9,042 nucleotides of DNA, taken from the NCBI GenBank assembly GCA_964389025.1, contig CAYMCQ010000114.1, positions 1 through 9,042 of the forward strand, written 5' to 3'. The notes under the pieces are model-generated. The model did no database searches, was not told where the DNA came from, and saw nothing but the letters and a program-made list of their open reading frames with translations. Positions 1 to 6,998 of this stretch are shown piece after piece (positions within the stretch are counted from its first letter, which is position 1; every line of letters starts with the position of its first letter). The stretch comes from CAYMCQ01 sp964389025. Its GTDB lineage: Bacteria > Verrucomicrobiota > Verrucomicrobiia > Limisphaerales > CAYMCQ01. The position numbers and the translations under genes are program-made.

Positions 1-258
1 GATGGGAAGTTGCGCGTGTATCGCAGCAAGACCGGCGGCAACGAATGGGAGGCGCTCACGAAAGGTCTGCCGCAAAAGGATTGTTACGTGAATGTGCTGC
101 GCGACGCGATGGCCGTGGACTCGCTTGAACCGTGCGGCATTTATTTTGGCACGACGGGTGGACAGGTTTATGCCTCCGCCGACAGCGGTAACTCGTGGAA
201 TTCCATCGTGCGCGATTTGCCCGGCGTCTTGTCGGTCGAGGCCCAAACGCTGCCATGA
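1..258 (+). CDS. BNR/Asp-box repeat protein (sialidase-like beta-propeller), C-terminal end only
   Basis: The reading frame is open from the first base and ends at a TGA at 256-258, giving the last 85 residues of a longer protein. It contains a clear Asp-box (SADSGNSW, visible residues 59-66) and a degenerate one (SKTGGNEW, residues 9-16). Between them are phrases such as GIYFGTTGGQVY that are typical of bacterial WD40/YVTN/BNR-like 'exo-alpha-sialidase' or photosystem-stability-type propeller proteins. Asp-boxes are structural turns of beta-propeller blades, so they do not prove sialidase activity; no catalytic residues can be judged from this fragment. The stop overlaps the ATG of the next gene (ATGA), which suggests translational coupling with the MoaD-like protein. 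I infer a two-gene unit. The substrate is unknown. Confidence 0.8.
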   Translation, partial: DGKLRVYRSKTGGNEWEALTKGLPQKDCYVNVLRDAMAVDSLEPCGIYFGTTGGQVYASADSGNSWNSIVRDLPGVLSVEAQTLP

Positions 259-551
259 TCCGCGTTGTGCTCCCGTATCACCTGCGAAACTTGGCGCGTG
301 TTGAAGGCGAGGTGCAGCTTGAAGTCGCGAGTCCGGTGACGATTCAAGCCGTTCTTGACGCGCTCGAAGTTCGCTTTCCGATGTTGCGCGGGACGATTCG
401 CGATCACGTCACCCTGAAGCGTCGGCCGTTTGTCCGGTTCTTCGCCTGCAAAGAAGATTTATCCCTCGAACCGCCGGGCACGCAGTTGCCCGGGGAGATT
501 GTCAACGGCACGGAGCCATTCCTCATCGTGGGAGCCATGGCGGGAGGTTGA
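255..551 (+). CDS. MoaD/ThiS-family ubiquitin-like sulfur-carrier-type protein
   Basis: This is a 98-residue protein with the size and pattern of MoaD/ThiS beta-grasp proteins: an N-terminal strand (IRVVLPYHLRNLA), a middle helix with VTIQAVLDAL, and a C-terminus FLIVGAMAGG ending exactly in Gly-Gly. In this family the terminal Gly is adenylated and converted to a thiocarboxylate that donates sulfur in molybdopterin, thiamine or related syntheses. The ATG at 255 overlaps the stop of the upstream BNR gene (ATGA); an in-frame ATG at 195 would lie inside that gene and adds residues unlike the family, so 255 is preferred. No moaE, thiG or E1-like activating enzyme is visible beside it, so its pathway is unassigned. 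Pairing with a BNR propeller gene is something I recall from other genomes and is not proof of function. Confidence 0.85.
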   Translation: MIRVVLPYHLRNLARVEGEVQLEVASPVTIQAVLDALEVRFPMLRGTIRDHVTLKRRPFVRFFACKEDLSLEPPGTQLPGEIVNGTEPFLIVGAMAGG

Positions 552-568
552 TTCCGGCGAATTGGCCG

Positions 569-608
569 GCGGGATTGCCGATCGAAAACCGATGTCCAAA
601 AATCCCGC
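569..608. terminator. candidate stem-loop between convergent genes
   Basis: An 8-bp perfect inverted repeat (GCGGGATT at 569-576, AATCCCGC at 601-608) encloses a second short hairpin (ATCG 581-584 with CGAT 590-593). It sits in the 90-bp gap between the convergent MoaD-like gene and the yjbQ-like gene, where a bidirectional terminator would be expected. No run of T follows either arm, so an intrinsic terminator is not well supported. Confidence 0.3.
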
Positions 609-641
609 GCAGAAAAATCACCCTCTTTCTTGTGAGTCAAA

Positions 642-1061
642 TCACTCGCCGATTATTTTAACCAGCACGCGCTTCCGCCGTCGCCCGTCAAACTCGCCGT
701 AGAAAATTTGTTCCCACGGCCCGAGATCCAGTTCGCCGTCCGTGATGGCGACGACCACTTCACGCCCCATGATCTGCCGCTTCATGTGCGCGTCGGCGTT
801 GTCCTCGCCGGTGCGGTTGTGATGGTATTGCGAAACCGGTTCGTGCGGCGCGAGTTTTTCCAGCCAGACGTCGTAATCACGGATCAAGCCGTCCTCCGCG
901 TCGTTGATAAAGACCGACGCGGTGATGTGCATGGCGTTGACGAGGCATAAACCTTCCTGCACCGCGCTTTTCTCGACGAGGTCTTCGATGCGCTCGGTGA
1001 TGTTGACGTAGCCGCGCCGTTGCGGGACTTCGAACCAAAGATGTTCGGTCAGAGATTTCAT
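642..1061 (-). CDS. YjbQ / UPF0047 family protein (secondary thiamine-phosphate synthase-like)
   Basis: This 139-residue protein matches the full length of the YjbQ/UPF0047 family. It begins with the characteristic MKSLTEHLWF...RRGYVNIT and carries the conserved NAMHITASVFIND block (residues 42-54, with His45), a His pair at 80-81, the DNADAHMKR motif (87-95, with Asp90 and His92), and the closing LGPWEQIFYGEFDG plus an Arg/Lys-rich turn (113-131). Family members have weak thiamine-phosphate synthase activity, but the physiological role is uncertain. The start at 1061 was chosen because the family begins at MKS; an in-frame ATG at 1085 would add eight unrelated residues. No strong Shine-Dalgarno is visible, only an AGGCTCC-like stretch just upstream. 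The gene is monocistronic here, convergent with the MoaD-like gene and divergent from pyk. A thiamine link to the MoaD/ThiS-like neighbour is tempting, but the genes are on opposite strands. Confidence 0.9.
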   Translation of the reverse strand: MKSLTEHLWFEVPQRRGYVNITERIEDLVEKSAVQEGLCLVNAMHITASVFINDAEDGLIRDYDVWLEKLAPHEPVSQYHHNRTGEDNADAHMKRQIMGREVVVAITDGELDLGPWEQIFYGEFDGRRRKRVLVKIIGE

Positions 1062-1164
1062 TTGGAGCCTGCGGTTTGCGGGCAAATCATGGCAGCTTCG
1101 CGGAGAATCGCAACTGAGTTAGCGCAGTTCAAAAAATTCTGTGGCCGAAGATTTATCATTGCGT

Positions 1165-1203
1165 TCTCCCTCACCCCGGCCCTCTCCCGCTGGGAGAGGG
1201 AGA
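1165..1203. repeat. hairpin repeat, copy A of an inverted pair
   Basis: This repeat has a perfect 9-bp hairpin: CCCTCTCCC at 1180-1188, loop GCT, GGGAGAGGG at 1192-1200. It is preceded by TCTCCCTCACCCC. It is almost the exact reverse complement of copy B at 1281-1319, with about three mismatches over 38 bp. Elements of this form are common, dispersed, REP-like extragenic sequences in many bacterial genomes. The region from 1062 to 1439 has no gene: it holds this pair, a 77-bp spacer that includes the 10-bp palindrome GGAGCGCTCC (1265-1274), and the leader of pyk. Confidence 0.85.
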
Positions 1204-1280
1204 ATCGTTCACAGACTCACTTGAAAACACGCGGCTGGATTTGCAGATCAACATTGGAAAAGACGGAGCGCTCCTGCGGT

Positions 1281-1319
1281 GTTCCCTCTCCCAGCGGGAG
1301 AGGGTTAGGGTGAGGGAGA
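1281..1319. repeat. hairpin repeat, copy B of an inverted pair
   Basis: This is the opposite-orientation copy of the element at 1165-1203. CCCTCTCCC at 1284-1292, loop AGC and GGGAGAGGG at 1296-1304 form the inner hairpin, followed by TTAGGGTGAGGGAGA, which pairs with the flank of copy A. Together the copies can form one large cruciform of roughly 155 bp or two local hairpins. The arrangement resembles a BIME-like REP doublet. It lies about 120 bp upstream of pyk. Confidence 0.85.
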
Positions 1320-1393
1320 GTAATTCGCACTGAACAGTGGCTACGGTTTAACTTAAGCCGCTCAGAATTCAAATTTCACCGGCGAAAAAACTT

Positions 1394-1419
1394 TTGCACC
1401 CGTTCGATTGCACTATGCT
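1394..1419 (+). promoter_or_regulatory. candidate pyk promoter
   Basis: TTGCAC at 1394-1399 resembles a -35 box and TATGCT at 1414-1419 resembles a -10 box. They are only 14 bp apart, shorter than the usual 16-18 bp. Initiation would leave a short leader of about a dozen bases before the pyk ATG, which has no clear Shine-Dalgarno. This is a weak call based on pattern only. Confidence 0.25.
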
Positions 1420-1439
1420 CCGCGAAGCCCTCTTGTCTT

Positions 1440-2843
1440 ATGCGCAAAACAAAAATCATCGCCACGCTTGGCCCCGCAACCGATTCCGCCGAAACCATCG
1501 GCAAACTCATCGAGGCGGGCGTGAATGTTTTCCGCCTGAACATGTCGCACGGCAAACACGATTGGGTGCGCCGCGTCGTGAAAGACGTCCGCGCCATCGC
1601 GACTGAAAAGAAACTTTTCATCGGCATCCTCATGGACTTGCAAGGCCCGGCCATCCGCACCGGCGACCTTCCCGCGCCGATTAAACTCAAGCCCGGCCAG
1701 AAATTCATTTTCACCGTGCGCGGCGAATACAGCGACGATCCGTTTTCAACGACGGTGAACTACGACGGTTTCATTGATGACATCAGCGTCGGCAACACCG
1801 TGCTCGTGGACAACGGCGTGATGCACATGAAGGTGCTCGCCAAGCGCGGCAACAAGGTCGAGTGCGAAGTCCTTACCGAAGGCACGCTCGGCAACCGCCG
1901 CCACATCAACCTGCCCGGCGTCAAGGTCGGCCTGCCCGCGTTCACGGAAAAAGATTTGGCCGACGCAGCGGTTGGGATCGAAGTCGGCGTGGATTTTCTC
2001 GCGCTCTCGTTCGTGCGCGACGCAGACGGTCTCCGGCAACTCAAGAAAGCGATCAAACCTTCCAGCTACCTGCCGCAAATCATCGCCAAGATCGAAGACC
2101 AGCAGGCCGTAAAAAATCTTGAAGAAGTCGTTCAGGAAGCCGACGCCATCATGGTCGCGCGCGGAGATTTGGGGATTGAAGTTCCTTACGACGAACTGCC
2201 GCTTCTCCAGCGCCACATCGTCAAGACCTGCCTGCGCGTCGGCAAACCCGTCATCGTCGCCACGCAAATGCTCGAAAGCATGATTGAAAATCCGATGCCC
2301 ACGCGCGCCGAAGTCACAGACGTGGCCAACGCCATCTTCGAGCAGGCCGATGCAATCATGTTGAGCGGCGAAACCAGCACGGGCAAATATCCGTTGAAGT
2401 GCATCGAAGTTTTTGACCGCATCGCCACGCGCACCGAACGCAGCGACCGCGCGAATTATTTTGAAGCGGCGCAATTCACCAGCCCGCGGCAAAAACTCGC
2501 CAAGAGCGCCGTCGTCATGGCCAACGAATTGCAGGCTGAGGCGATCATCGTCTTCACATTGCGCGGCAACATGGGGCGCCACACCGCATGGATGCGCCCG
2601 CGTTCGTCGCCGATCATCGCCGTGTGCGACAAGGCTGGCATCGCCAACGGGCTGGCGTTGAGCTGGGGCGTCCGCTCCGTCATCACCGAGTATGACCACG
2701 CAAGACCGGAGCAGACCATCGAGAGTTCATTGAAGCTGTTGCAAGAGCGCGGCCTTATCCACGCAGGAAAAACGGTGGTTGTGATCAGCTCGATAACTTC
2801 CGGGAATCAAATCGTGGACGCCATCCAGATGCGCATCGTTTAA
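1440..2843 (+). CDS. pyk: Pyruvate kinase
   Basis: This is a full-length 467-residue pyruvate kinase, which makes pyruvate and ATP from phosphoenolpyruvate and ADP in the last step of glycolysis. It starts with the family's typical MRKTKIIATLGPA. Visible active-site elements are RLNMSHG (Arg32, Asn34, Ser36), the DLQGPAIRTG segment (Asp66, Arg73), the B domain (about 75-165), IIAKIED with catalytic Lys217 and metal ligand Glu219, VARGDLGIE with metal ligand Asp243, VATQMLESM (Thr275), and SGETSTGKYP (309-318). The C-terminal allosteric-type domain (about 335-467) is complete. The stretch normally reading DTKGPEIRTG is here DLQGPAIRTG; the Glu that usually accompanies K+ dependence is Ala71. 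The gene stands alone, preceded by repeat DNA and followed by a double hairpin. No Shine-Dalgarno is evident; the start was chosen from family similarity. Confidence 0.98.
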   Translation: MRKTKIIATLGPATDSAETIGKLIEAGVNVFRLNMSHGKHDWVRRVVKDVRAIATEKKLFIGILMDLQGPAIRTGDLPAPIKLKPGQKFIFTVRGEYSDDPFSTTVNYDGFIDDISVGNTVLVDNGVMHMKVLAKRGNKVECEVLTEGTLGNRRHINLPGVKVGLPAFTEKDLADAAVGIEVGVDFLALSFVRDADGLRQLKKAIKPSSYLPQIIAKIEDQQAVKNLEEVVQEADAIMVARGDLGIEVPYDELPLLQRHIVKTCLRVGKPVIVATQMLESMIENPMPTRAEVTDVANAIFEQADAIMLSGETSTGKYPLKCIEVFDRIATRTERSDRANYFEAAQFTSPRQKLAKSAVVMANELQAEAIIVFTLRGNMGRHTAWMRPRSSPIIAVCDKAGIANGLALSWGVRSVITEYDHARPEQTIESSLKLLQERGLIHAGKTVVVISSITSGNQIVDAIQMRIV

Positions 2844-2848
2844 TGTAG

Positions 2849-2889
2849 CGCAGGCATCTTGCCTGCGAGTTCCGAGGCGTCCCGCCTCG
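2849..2889. repeat. double hairpin repeat between convergent pyk and nuoN (likely terminator)
   Basis: Two adjacent perfect hairpins fill the 48-bp gap between the stops of pyk and nuoN. The first has arms CGCAGGCA (2849-2856) and TGCCTGCG (2860-2867), loop TCT. The second has arms CGAGGCG (2873-2879) and CGCCTCG (2883-2889), loop TCC. Neither is followed by a T-run, but their position suggests they end or stabilise both transcripts. Their form (7-8 bp GC-rich arms, 3-nt loop) is that of dispersed REP-like repeats and resembles the elements inside nuoL. Confidence 0.75.
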
Positions 2890-2891
2890 TG

Positions 2892-4346
2892 TTAATGCGA
2901 ACCCAAAACCTTCACCGCCTCCGTGGCAAGTCTCAACATCGCGCCCGGAAACAAACCGAGCCAGAACATTCCAGCGATGCAAATGCCAATCACCACTTTC
3001 ATCGGACACGAAATCTGGATCGGCGACAAATCTTTCGCCTCGCCGCTCCAGTAAATCGCGCGCACGACTCCGAAGTAGTAGTAGAGCGAAACCACCACGC
3101 CCGCCAGCGCAGTGAACGCGAGGCAATAATAGCCGTGGTTCGTCGCGCCTTGTTCGATGACCGCTTTGAGCAAAAGAAATTTTCCAAAAAAACCGGCCAG
3201 CGGTGGGATGCCCGCAAGCGAAACCATCGCCAGCGTCAGTGTCGCGGCCAGCAGCGGCGAGCGCTGGTTCAATCCCGCCAAACCAGAAACGTCTTCGCCA
3301 TCGAGATGCCGCAGCACGAGTGCGATGACTGCGAACGCCGCGACGACCGTGAACAGGTAGCCGCTCAAATAATAAAGCACCGCCGATTGCCCCGCGCTGC
3401 TCATCGCCGCGATGCCGAGCAGCAAATAGCCCGCGTGCGCGATGCTCGAATAGCCCATCAGCCGTTTGAGATTGCGCTGCGGAATCGCGCAAAGATTTCC
3501 GTAAAGAATCGTCACCGCCGAAATCACCATCAGCATATCGCGCCAATGCTCGGTCATGCTTGGAATCGCCGAGAACAGGAAGCGCAGCAACAAAACGAAG
3601 CCCGCCGCCTTTGAACCAACCGCCAGAAACGCCGTCGTTGGCGTCGGCGCGCCTTGATAAACATCCGGCGCCCAGATCTGAAACGGAAATGCCGCTATCT
3701 TGAATCCAAGCCCGACGAGCACGAGCAGCACGCCCATCAGGAAAATTTTATTGCCGACAAGCGTTGCCGAGACATTCGCGAGTTCGGCGAAGTTGAATTG
3801 CCCGCTCGTTCCCCAAACCAGCGCGATGCCGAACACCATGATCGCCGACGACAGCGCGCCAAGAATCAAATACTTCACGCCCGCTTCGAGCGACACTAAC
3901 CGACTCCGCTGAAAACTTGTCAGCACATAGAACGTGATCGTGATGAGTTCGATCGAGACAAACAGCATGGTGAAGTCGTTCGCTGATGCCGCAAACAACA
4001 TCCCCGACAACGCGAAGATGATGAGCGAATAATATTCCGAGACGCCGCTTGCGATCCGATCAGAAAATTCCACCGCCACCAGCAAAACCAGAATCGCGGC
4101 GAGCAGAAAGAAGCGTTTGAAGAACACGGACAGCCCGTCCTGCACAAACATTCCGCCAAATCCCGTTCCGCGCAGCGCGCAACTGCAATGACTCGTGAAC
4201 GTGCCGATGAGAAACAGCGTCAGGATTCCCGCAGCGATGTAGCCGAGCTTGCGTTTGTGCTGCACCGGCGTCCACAAATCCGCGAGCAGCAGCACAAGGC
4301 CGAGCACGACAACTGCAATTTCCAGACTCGCGATAGAATAGTTCAT
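2892..4346 (-). CDS. nuoN: NADH-quinone oxidoreductase subunit N
   Basis: This is a 484-residue polytopic inner-membrane protein, an antiporter-like (Proton_antipo_M) subunit of the complex I membrane arm that contributes to proton pumping coupled to NADH-to-quinone electron transfer. All four key charged residues of the family are visible: Glu133 (SIELITITFY), Lys216 (GLGFKIAAFPF), Lys246 (AVGSKAAGF) and Lys394 (GKFLLLKAV). They align with E. coli Glu133, Lys217, Lys247 and Lys395. Other hallmarks are FQIWAPDVYQGAPTPTTAF (222-240) and RLMGYSSIAHAGYLLLG (295-311). Length is normal for NuoN. The ATG lies 2 bp after the stop of the upstream 350-residue gene, so translation is probably coupled. 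No Shine-Dalgarno is visible. It is the last gene of the cluster. Confidence 0.97.
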   Translation of the reverse strand: MNYSIASLEIAVVVLGLVLLLADLWTPVQHKRKLGYIAAGILTLFLIGTFTSHCSCALRGTGFGGMFVQDGLSVFFKRFFLLAAILVLLVAVEFSDRIASGVSEYYSLIIFALSGMLFAASANDFTMLFVSIELITITFYVLTSFQRSRLVSLEAGVKYLILGALSSAIMVFGIALVWGTSGQFNFAELANVSATLVGNKIFLMGVLLVLVGLGFKIAAFPFQIWAPDVYQGAPTPTTAFLAVGSKAAGFVLLLRFLFSAIPSMTEHWRDMLMVISAVTILYGNLCAIPQRNLKRLMGYSSIAHAGYLLLGIAAMSSAGQSAVLYYLSGYLFTVVAAFAVIALVLRHLDGEDVSGLAGLNQRSPLLAATLTLAMVSLAGIPPLAGFFGKFLLLKAVIEQGATNHGYYCLAFTALAGVVVSLYYYFGVVRAIYWSGEAKDLSPIQISCPMKVVIGICIAGMFWLGLFPGAMLRLATEAVKVLGSH

Positions 4347-4348
4347 CG

Positions 4349-5401
4349 TTATCGTTGGGCTAACATCTGTTCGCTTAAAGAGTGGATCGCTTCGTCAAGC
4401 GCGGGTAGCGAAGAAACGGGCATCAGTCGGATTTGCAGCGCGTCACAAATCGGTTGCAGGACAGGTTGAAGCCGCGTTCCACCAATCAGAATTGTTCCCG
4501 GCAGACGGCCTCCCATCTGTAACGCTTTGACCAGACCGCGTCCTGCCGCTTCTCCGGGAGTCAAAGCTGCGCTTTGGAATTCCGCCCCGAGAATAATCCC
4601 AATCTTCGACTCCACGAGCAGGCTGAAACGGCCAAAACACGGACGTCCGTTCTCGATAAACGATCCGCCGGGCAAAGGACTGGAATCGAATTCGAACTCC
4701 CCTCCCGGTTCGCGTTTGAGAGCGCTGAGTTTTTCCACGTCCGCCGCTGAAGGTTCAAACGGATCGAGACCGGTTGCTGGCGGCGGCAGAAGCGGCCGCC
4801 AATCAAGGTCGTCCGGTCCCAGCGGCCGTTCGGGCAGCGGACTGGGAAGGAACGGGATTTCCGTCGGCGCGCGGTCGTCGAACAGATCTGGATTTTTCTC
4901 GAAGAGTTTGCAGAACGCAGTCAGGCGCGGAAGATCGGCTAGAAGTTGTTCTGCTTCGGCTTGATTGATGTGCCAGGGATGCCATCCGCCTTCCATCGAG
5001 CGAAACTGCGGCCAAACATGTCCCTTGCCCTGTGGCTTGAAATCGGCGGCCCGCAGCATCGCAAGGTCTTCCTTCCACAACTCGTGTTTGGGAACAAATT
5101 CGATCTTCAGTGTGTCCATCGAATCCACGTTGTTGAAGTCCCCGAGATCAGGTGTGTCTTGGAGCATTTGAAGAATCCAACGCACTCCGGCGCGGCGATA
5201 AAACACTGCCGCAAAAACTTCGCCCGCGTTGCCAAGCACCGAGCCAATCCGCGTCTCGGCGGTGATCGGATCAATCAACCCGACAACGTCGCTGTCAAAG
5301 ATATGTTCCCAAGGTTTGAGGGCGGCGAAATTGGCAGTGGCGTCTAGCAACGCCCGCCAGGTTTCAGGCGCGACGGGCGGAGGTGGAGCGAGTTTTGGCA
5401 T
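4349..5401 (-). CDS. uncharacterised two-domain protein, probably DUF7309 + DUF6930, between nuoM and nuoN
   Basis: This is a 350-residue soluble protein with no membrane segment or signal peptide. The N-terminal half has a block around residues 30-80: LKPWEHIFDSDVVGLIDP, SVLGNAGEVFAAVFYRRAG, then LQMLQD. From memory this resembles the DUF7309 pattern (PWE...D.D..GV.DP...G.GE.F.L..Y.G..G). A proline-rich linker follows (about 180-215). The C-terminal part (about 250-350) has FSLLVESKIGIILGAEF, GTILIGGTRLQPVLQPICDALQI and SLPALDEAIHSL, resembling DUF6930. Function is unknown. It starts 10 bp after the nuoM stop and ends 2 bp before the nuoN ATG, so it is embedded in the nuo transcript. It is not a known complex I subunit; whether it assists the complex or is a passenger cannot be decided here. 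The family names are recollection, not a search result. Confidence 0.8.
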   Translation of the reverse strand: MPKLAPPPPVAPETWRALLDATANFAALKPWEHIFDSDVVGLIDPITAETRIGSVLGNAGEVFAAVFYRRAGVRWILQMLQDTPDLGDFNNVDSMDTLKIEFVPKHELWKEDLAMLRAADFKPQGKGHVWPQFRSMEGGWHPWHINQAEAEQLLADLPRLTAFCKLFEKNPDLFDDRAPTEIPFLPSPLPERPLGPDDLDWRPLLPPPATGLDPFEPSAADVEKLSALKREPGGEFEFDSSPLPGGSFIENGRPCFGRFSLLVESKIGIILGAEFQSAALTPGEAAGRGLVKALQMGGRLPGTILIGGTRLQPVLQPICDALQIRLMPVSSLPALDEAIHSLSEQMLAQR

Positions 5402-5411
5402 GGGCGAATGA

Positions 5412-6953
5412 TTAATTTTTCTCGACGGTGGCCACGGCTTTTTCGGGCGCTGGGCGTGTTGTAGCCATCGTCACGATTTCTCCGGCAATGGGTTTAATTT
5501 TGTCGGTCAGCAAACTTGGAAAGCAGCCGAAGACAATCAAGCTCGCCAGCAGAATCACAAACGGAAGCTTGCGCCACGCATTTGCATCGGTCGCATCCGT
5601 CGTATTAGTCCCATTCTCCACGAGTGGCCCGTGCAAAATATTTCTGACTGCGCGCAACATGTAGATTGCGCCAATCAATAGCGCGCCCCACGCAGCAAGC
5701 ACCGTCCAGAGCTGCAGCGGTTTCCACGCGCCAAAGAAAACCATCACCTCACCCGCGAAATTCGCGAAGCCAGGCAAGCCGCATCCCGCAAACGCCGCCA
5801 TCATCAGCGCGCCGCCGATGAACGGCATTTTTTTCAGCAGTCCGCCGAGCTTGTTCATCTCCAAAGTTTTTGTTTGCGAGAAAATGTAGCCGCTCAACCC
5901 GAACGTCAGTGCCGCGAGAAATCCGTGCGCGATCATCACCAGCACCGCGCCGGTGACGCCGATGAGGTTCAGGCTCGCGATGCCGAGAAAAACGAAGCCC
6001 ATGTGCGCGACGCTCGAATAGCCGACGAGCCAGTTGAAGTCGCGCTGGCGCATCGCAACCCAGCCGCAATAAACGAGGTTGCCCAGCGCGAGCCACGCGA
6101 TGACGTGCAGCCAGCTTTGCGCCGCGTCGGGCATCAGCGGCAGCGCGATGCGGATGAGGCCATACAAACCAAATTTTTTCAGCACGCCCGCGTGAAGCAT
6201 CGCGGTCGGCGTCGGCGCGGCGGCGTAACCGGGAGCGGCCCAACTGTGAAACGGCCAAAGCGAAACCAAAATGCCAAAGCCAAACAGCAGCAATGGGAAA
6301 ATAAAATTCTGCGCGCTCGTCGAAAGAGGATTCGCCGCGATGTGTTTTGTCAGCGTCGGAATGTCGAACGTATTCGCGCCGGATTGCACGTAAAGCGCGA
6401 TCAATCCAACCAGCGCAATCAGCGCGCCGACGGTCAGGTAAAGCGTCATTTGAAACGTCGCGTAGTTTTTCTTTTCCCCGCGACCCCAGACGCCGATCAT
6501 GATGAATGTCGGCACGAGCGCCAGTTCGTGGAAAAAGTAGAAGAAGAACAGGTCGAGCGACATGAATGCGCCGAGGATGCCGCCGGTCATCACGAGCAGC
6601 AGGATGTAAAACTCCTTCTCGCGCGATTTGATCTCAAACGAGCAGCACGCCGCCGCGAACGCCACAATCGCGCCCATCAAAACCAGACCGACGTTCAAAC
6701 CGTCCACGCCCAGCTTGCAGGCGATGCCGAGCGATTCCGCGCCGAGTCCGGGAATTTTGCTGACGAACTTGTAGCCAAACTCATCCGCCGACGCGCCGTT
6801 GAACTGCAAAAACATCTTCACCGCCAGCAGCATCGTGATGAACGTCACAACGACGGCAACTGCGCGCATGACAACGGCAAAATTGCGCGGCACAAACGCC
6901 AGCGCGATTGCGGCGAGCAGCGGCAAAATGAAAATTAATGTCAGGGTCGTCAT
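5412..6953 (-). CDS. nuoM: NADH-quinone oxidoreductase subunit M
   Basis: This is a 513-residue, about 14-helix antiporter-like subunit of the complex I membrane arm. Hallmarks are FYFFHELALVPTF with Glu143 (E. coli Glu144), AGVLKKFGLYG with Lys260 (E. coli Lys265), RDFNWLVGYSSVAHMGFVFL (304-323) and GLPGFANFAGEVMVFFG with Glu402 (E. coli Glu407). Unusually, the TM7 lysine (E. coli Lys234) is Leu229 in GFGILVSLWPFHSW, while an additional lysine (Lys259) precedes Lys260. The start was set at 6953 (MTTLTLIFILPLL); an upstream in-frame ATG at 6983 would only add residues encoded by the ACGCAAAG repeat. The Shine-Dalgarno is weak (AAAAAGA directly before the ATG). A low-complexity stretch ENGTNTTDATDANA lies in the loop before the last helices. 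The C-terminal tail after about residue 495 is hydrophilic. Confidence 0.96.
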   Translation of the reverse strand: MTTLTLIFILPLLAAIALAFVPRNFAVVMRAVAVVVTFITMLLAVKMFLQFNGASADEFGYKFVSKIPGLGAESLGIACKLGVDGLNVGLVLMGAIVAFAAACCSFEIKSREKEFYILLLVMTGGILGAFMSLDLFFFYFFHELALVPTFIMIGVWGRGEKKNYATFQMTLYLTVGALIALVGLIALYVQSGANTFDIPTLTKHIAANPLSTSAQNFIFPLLLFGFGILVSLWPFHSWAAPGYAAAPTPTAMLHAGVLKKFGLYGLIRIALPLMPDAAQSWLHVIAWLALGNLVYCGWVAMRQRDFNWLVGYSSVAHMGFVFLGIASLNLIGVTGAVLVMIAHGFLAALTFGLSGYIFSQTKTLEMNKLGGLLKKMPFIGGALMMAAFAGCGLPGFANFAGEVMVFFGAWKPLQLWTVLAAWGALLIGAIYMLRAVRNILHGPLVENGTNTTDATDANAWRKLPFVILLASLIVFGCFPSLLTDKIKPIAGEIVTMATTRPAPEKAVATVEKN

Positions 6954-6961
6954 TCTTTTTA

Positions 6962-6993
6962 ACGCAAGGGCGCAAAGACGCAAAGACGCAAGG
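6962..6993 (+). repeat. ACGCAAAG octamer array, left end of the insert
   Basis: Four consecutive 8-bp units: ACGCAAGG, GCGCAAAG, ACGCAAAG, ACGCAAGG. The array lies between nuoM and the 128-residue membrane protein and overlaps the 3' region just past that gene's stop. It is in the opposite orientation to the two other arrays in the window and forms an imperfect inverted terminal pair with the one at 7863-7894. Confidence 0.9.
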
Positions 6994-6998
6994 GAAAA

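Noticed and set aside
195..254. Upstream ATG at 195 as start of the MoaD-like gene
   Set aside because: It would overlap the BNR gene by 60 bases and add an atypical Arg-rich extension; the ATGA start at 255 fits the family.
1020..1313. 97-residue open frame reading SLTPALSRWEREN and PSPSGRGLG
   Set aside because: These phrases are translations of the inverted hairpin repeat, often mis-annotated as small proteins. The frame also overlaps the start of yjbQ.
1746..2699. 317-residue open frame on the minus strand opposite pyk
   Set aside because: It is an Asp/Arg/His-rich shadow of the well-supported pyruvate kinase gene, with no recognisable domain.
2785..3614. Open frames of about 250 residues overlapping nuoN on both strands
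   Set aside because: They lie in other frames of a full-length NuoN with all conserved residues, and have no sensible domain pattern.
5874..6938. 354-residue open frame on the plus strand opposite nuoM
   Set aside because: Its Arg/His/Gln-rich composition comes from reading GC-rich nuoM codons backwards; nuoM is certain here.
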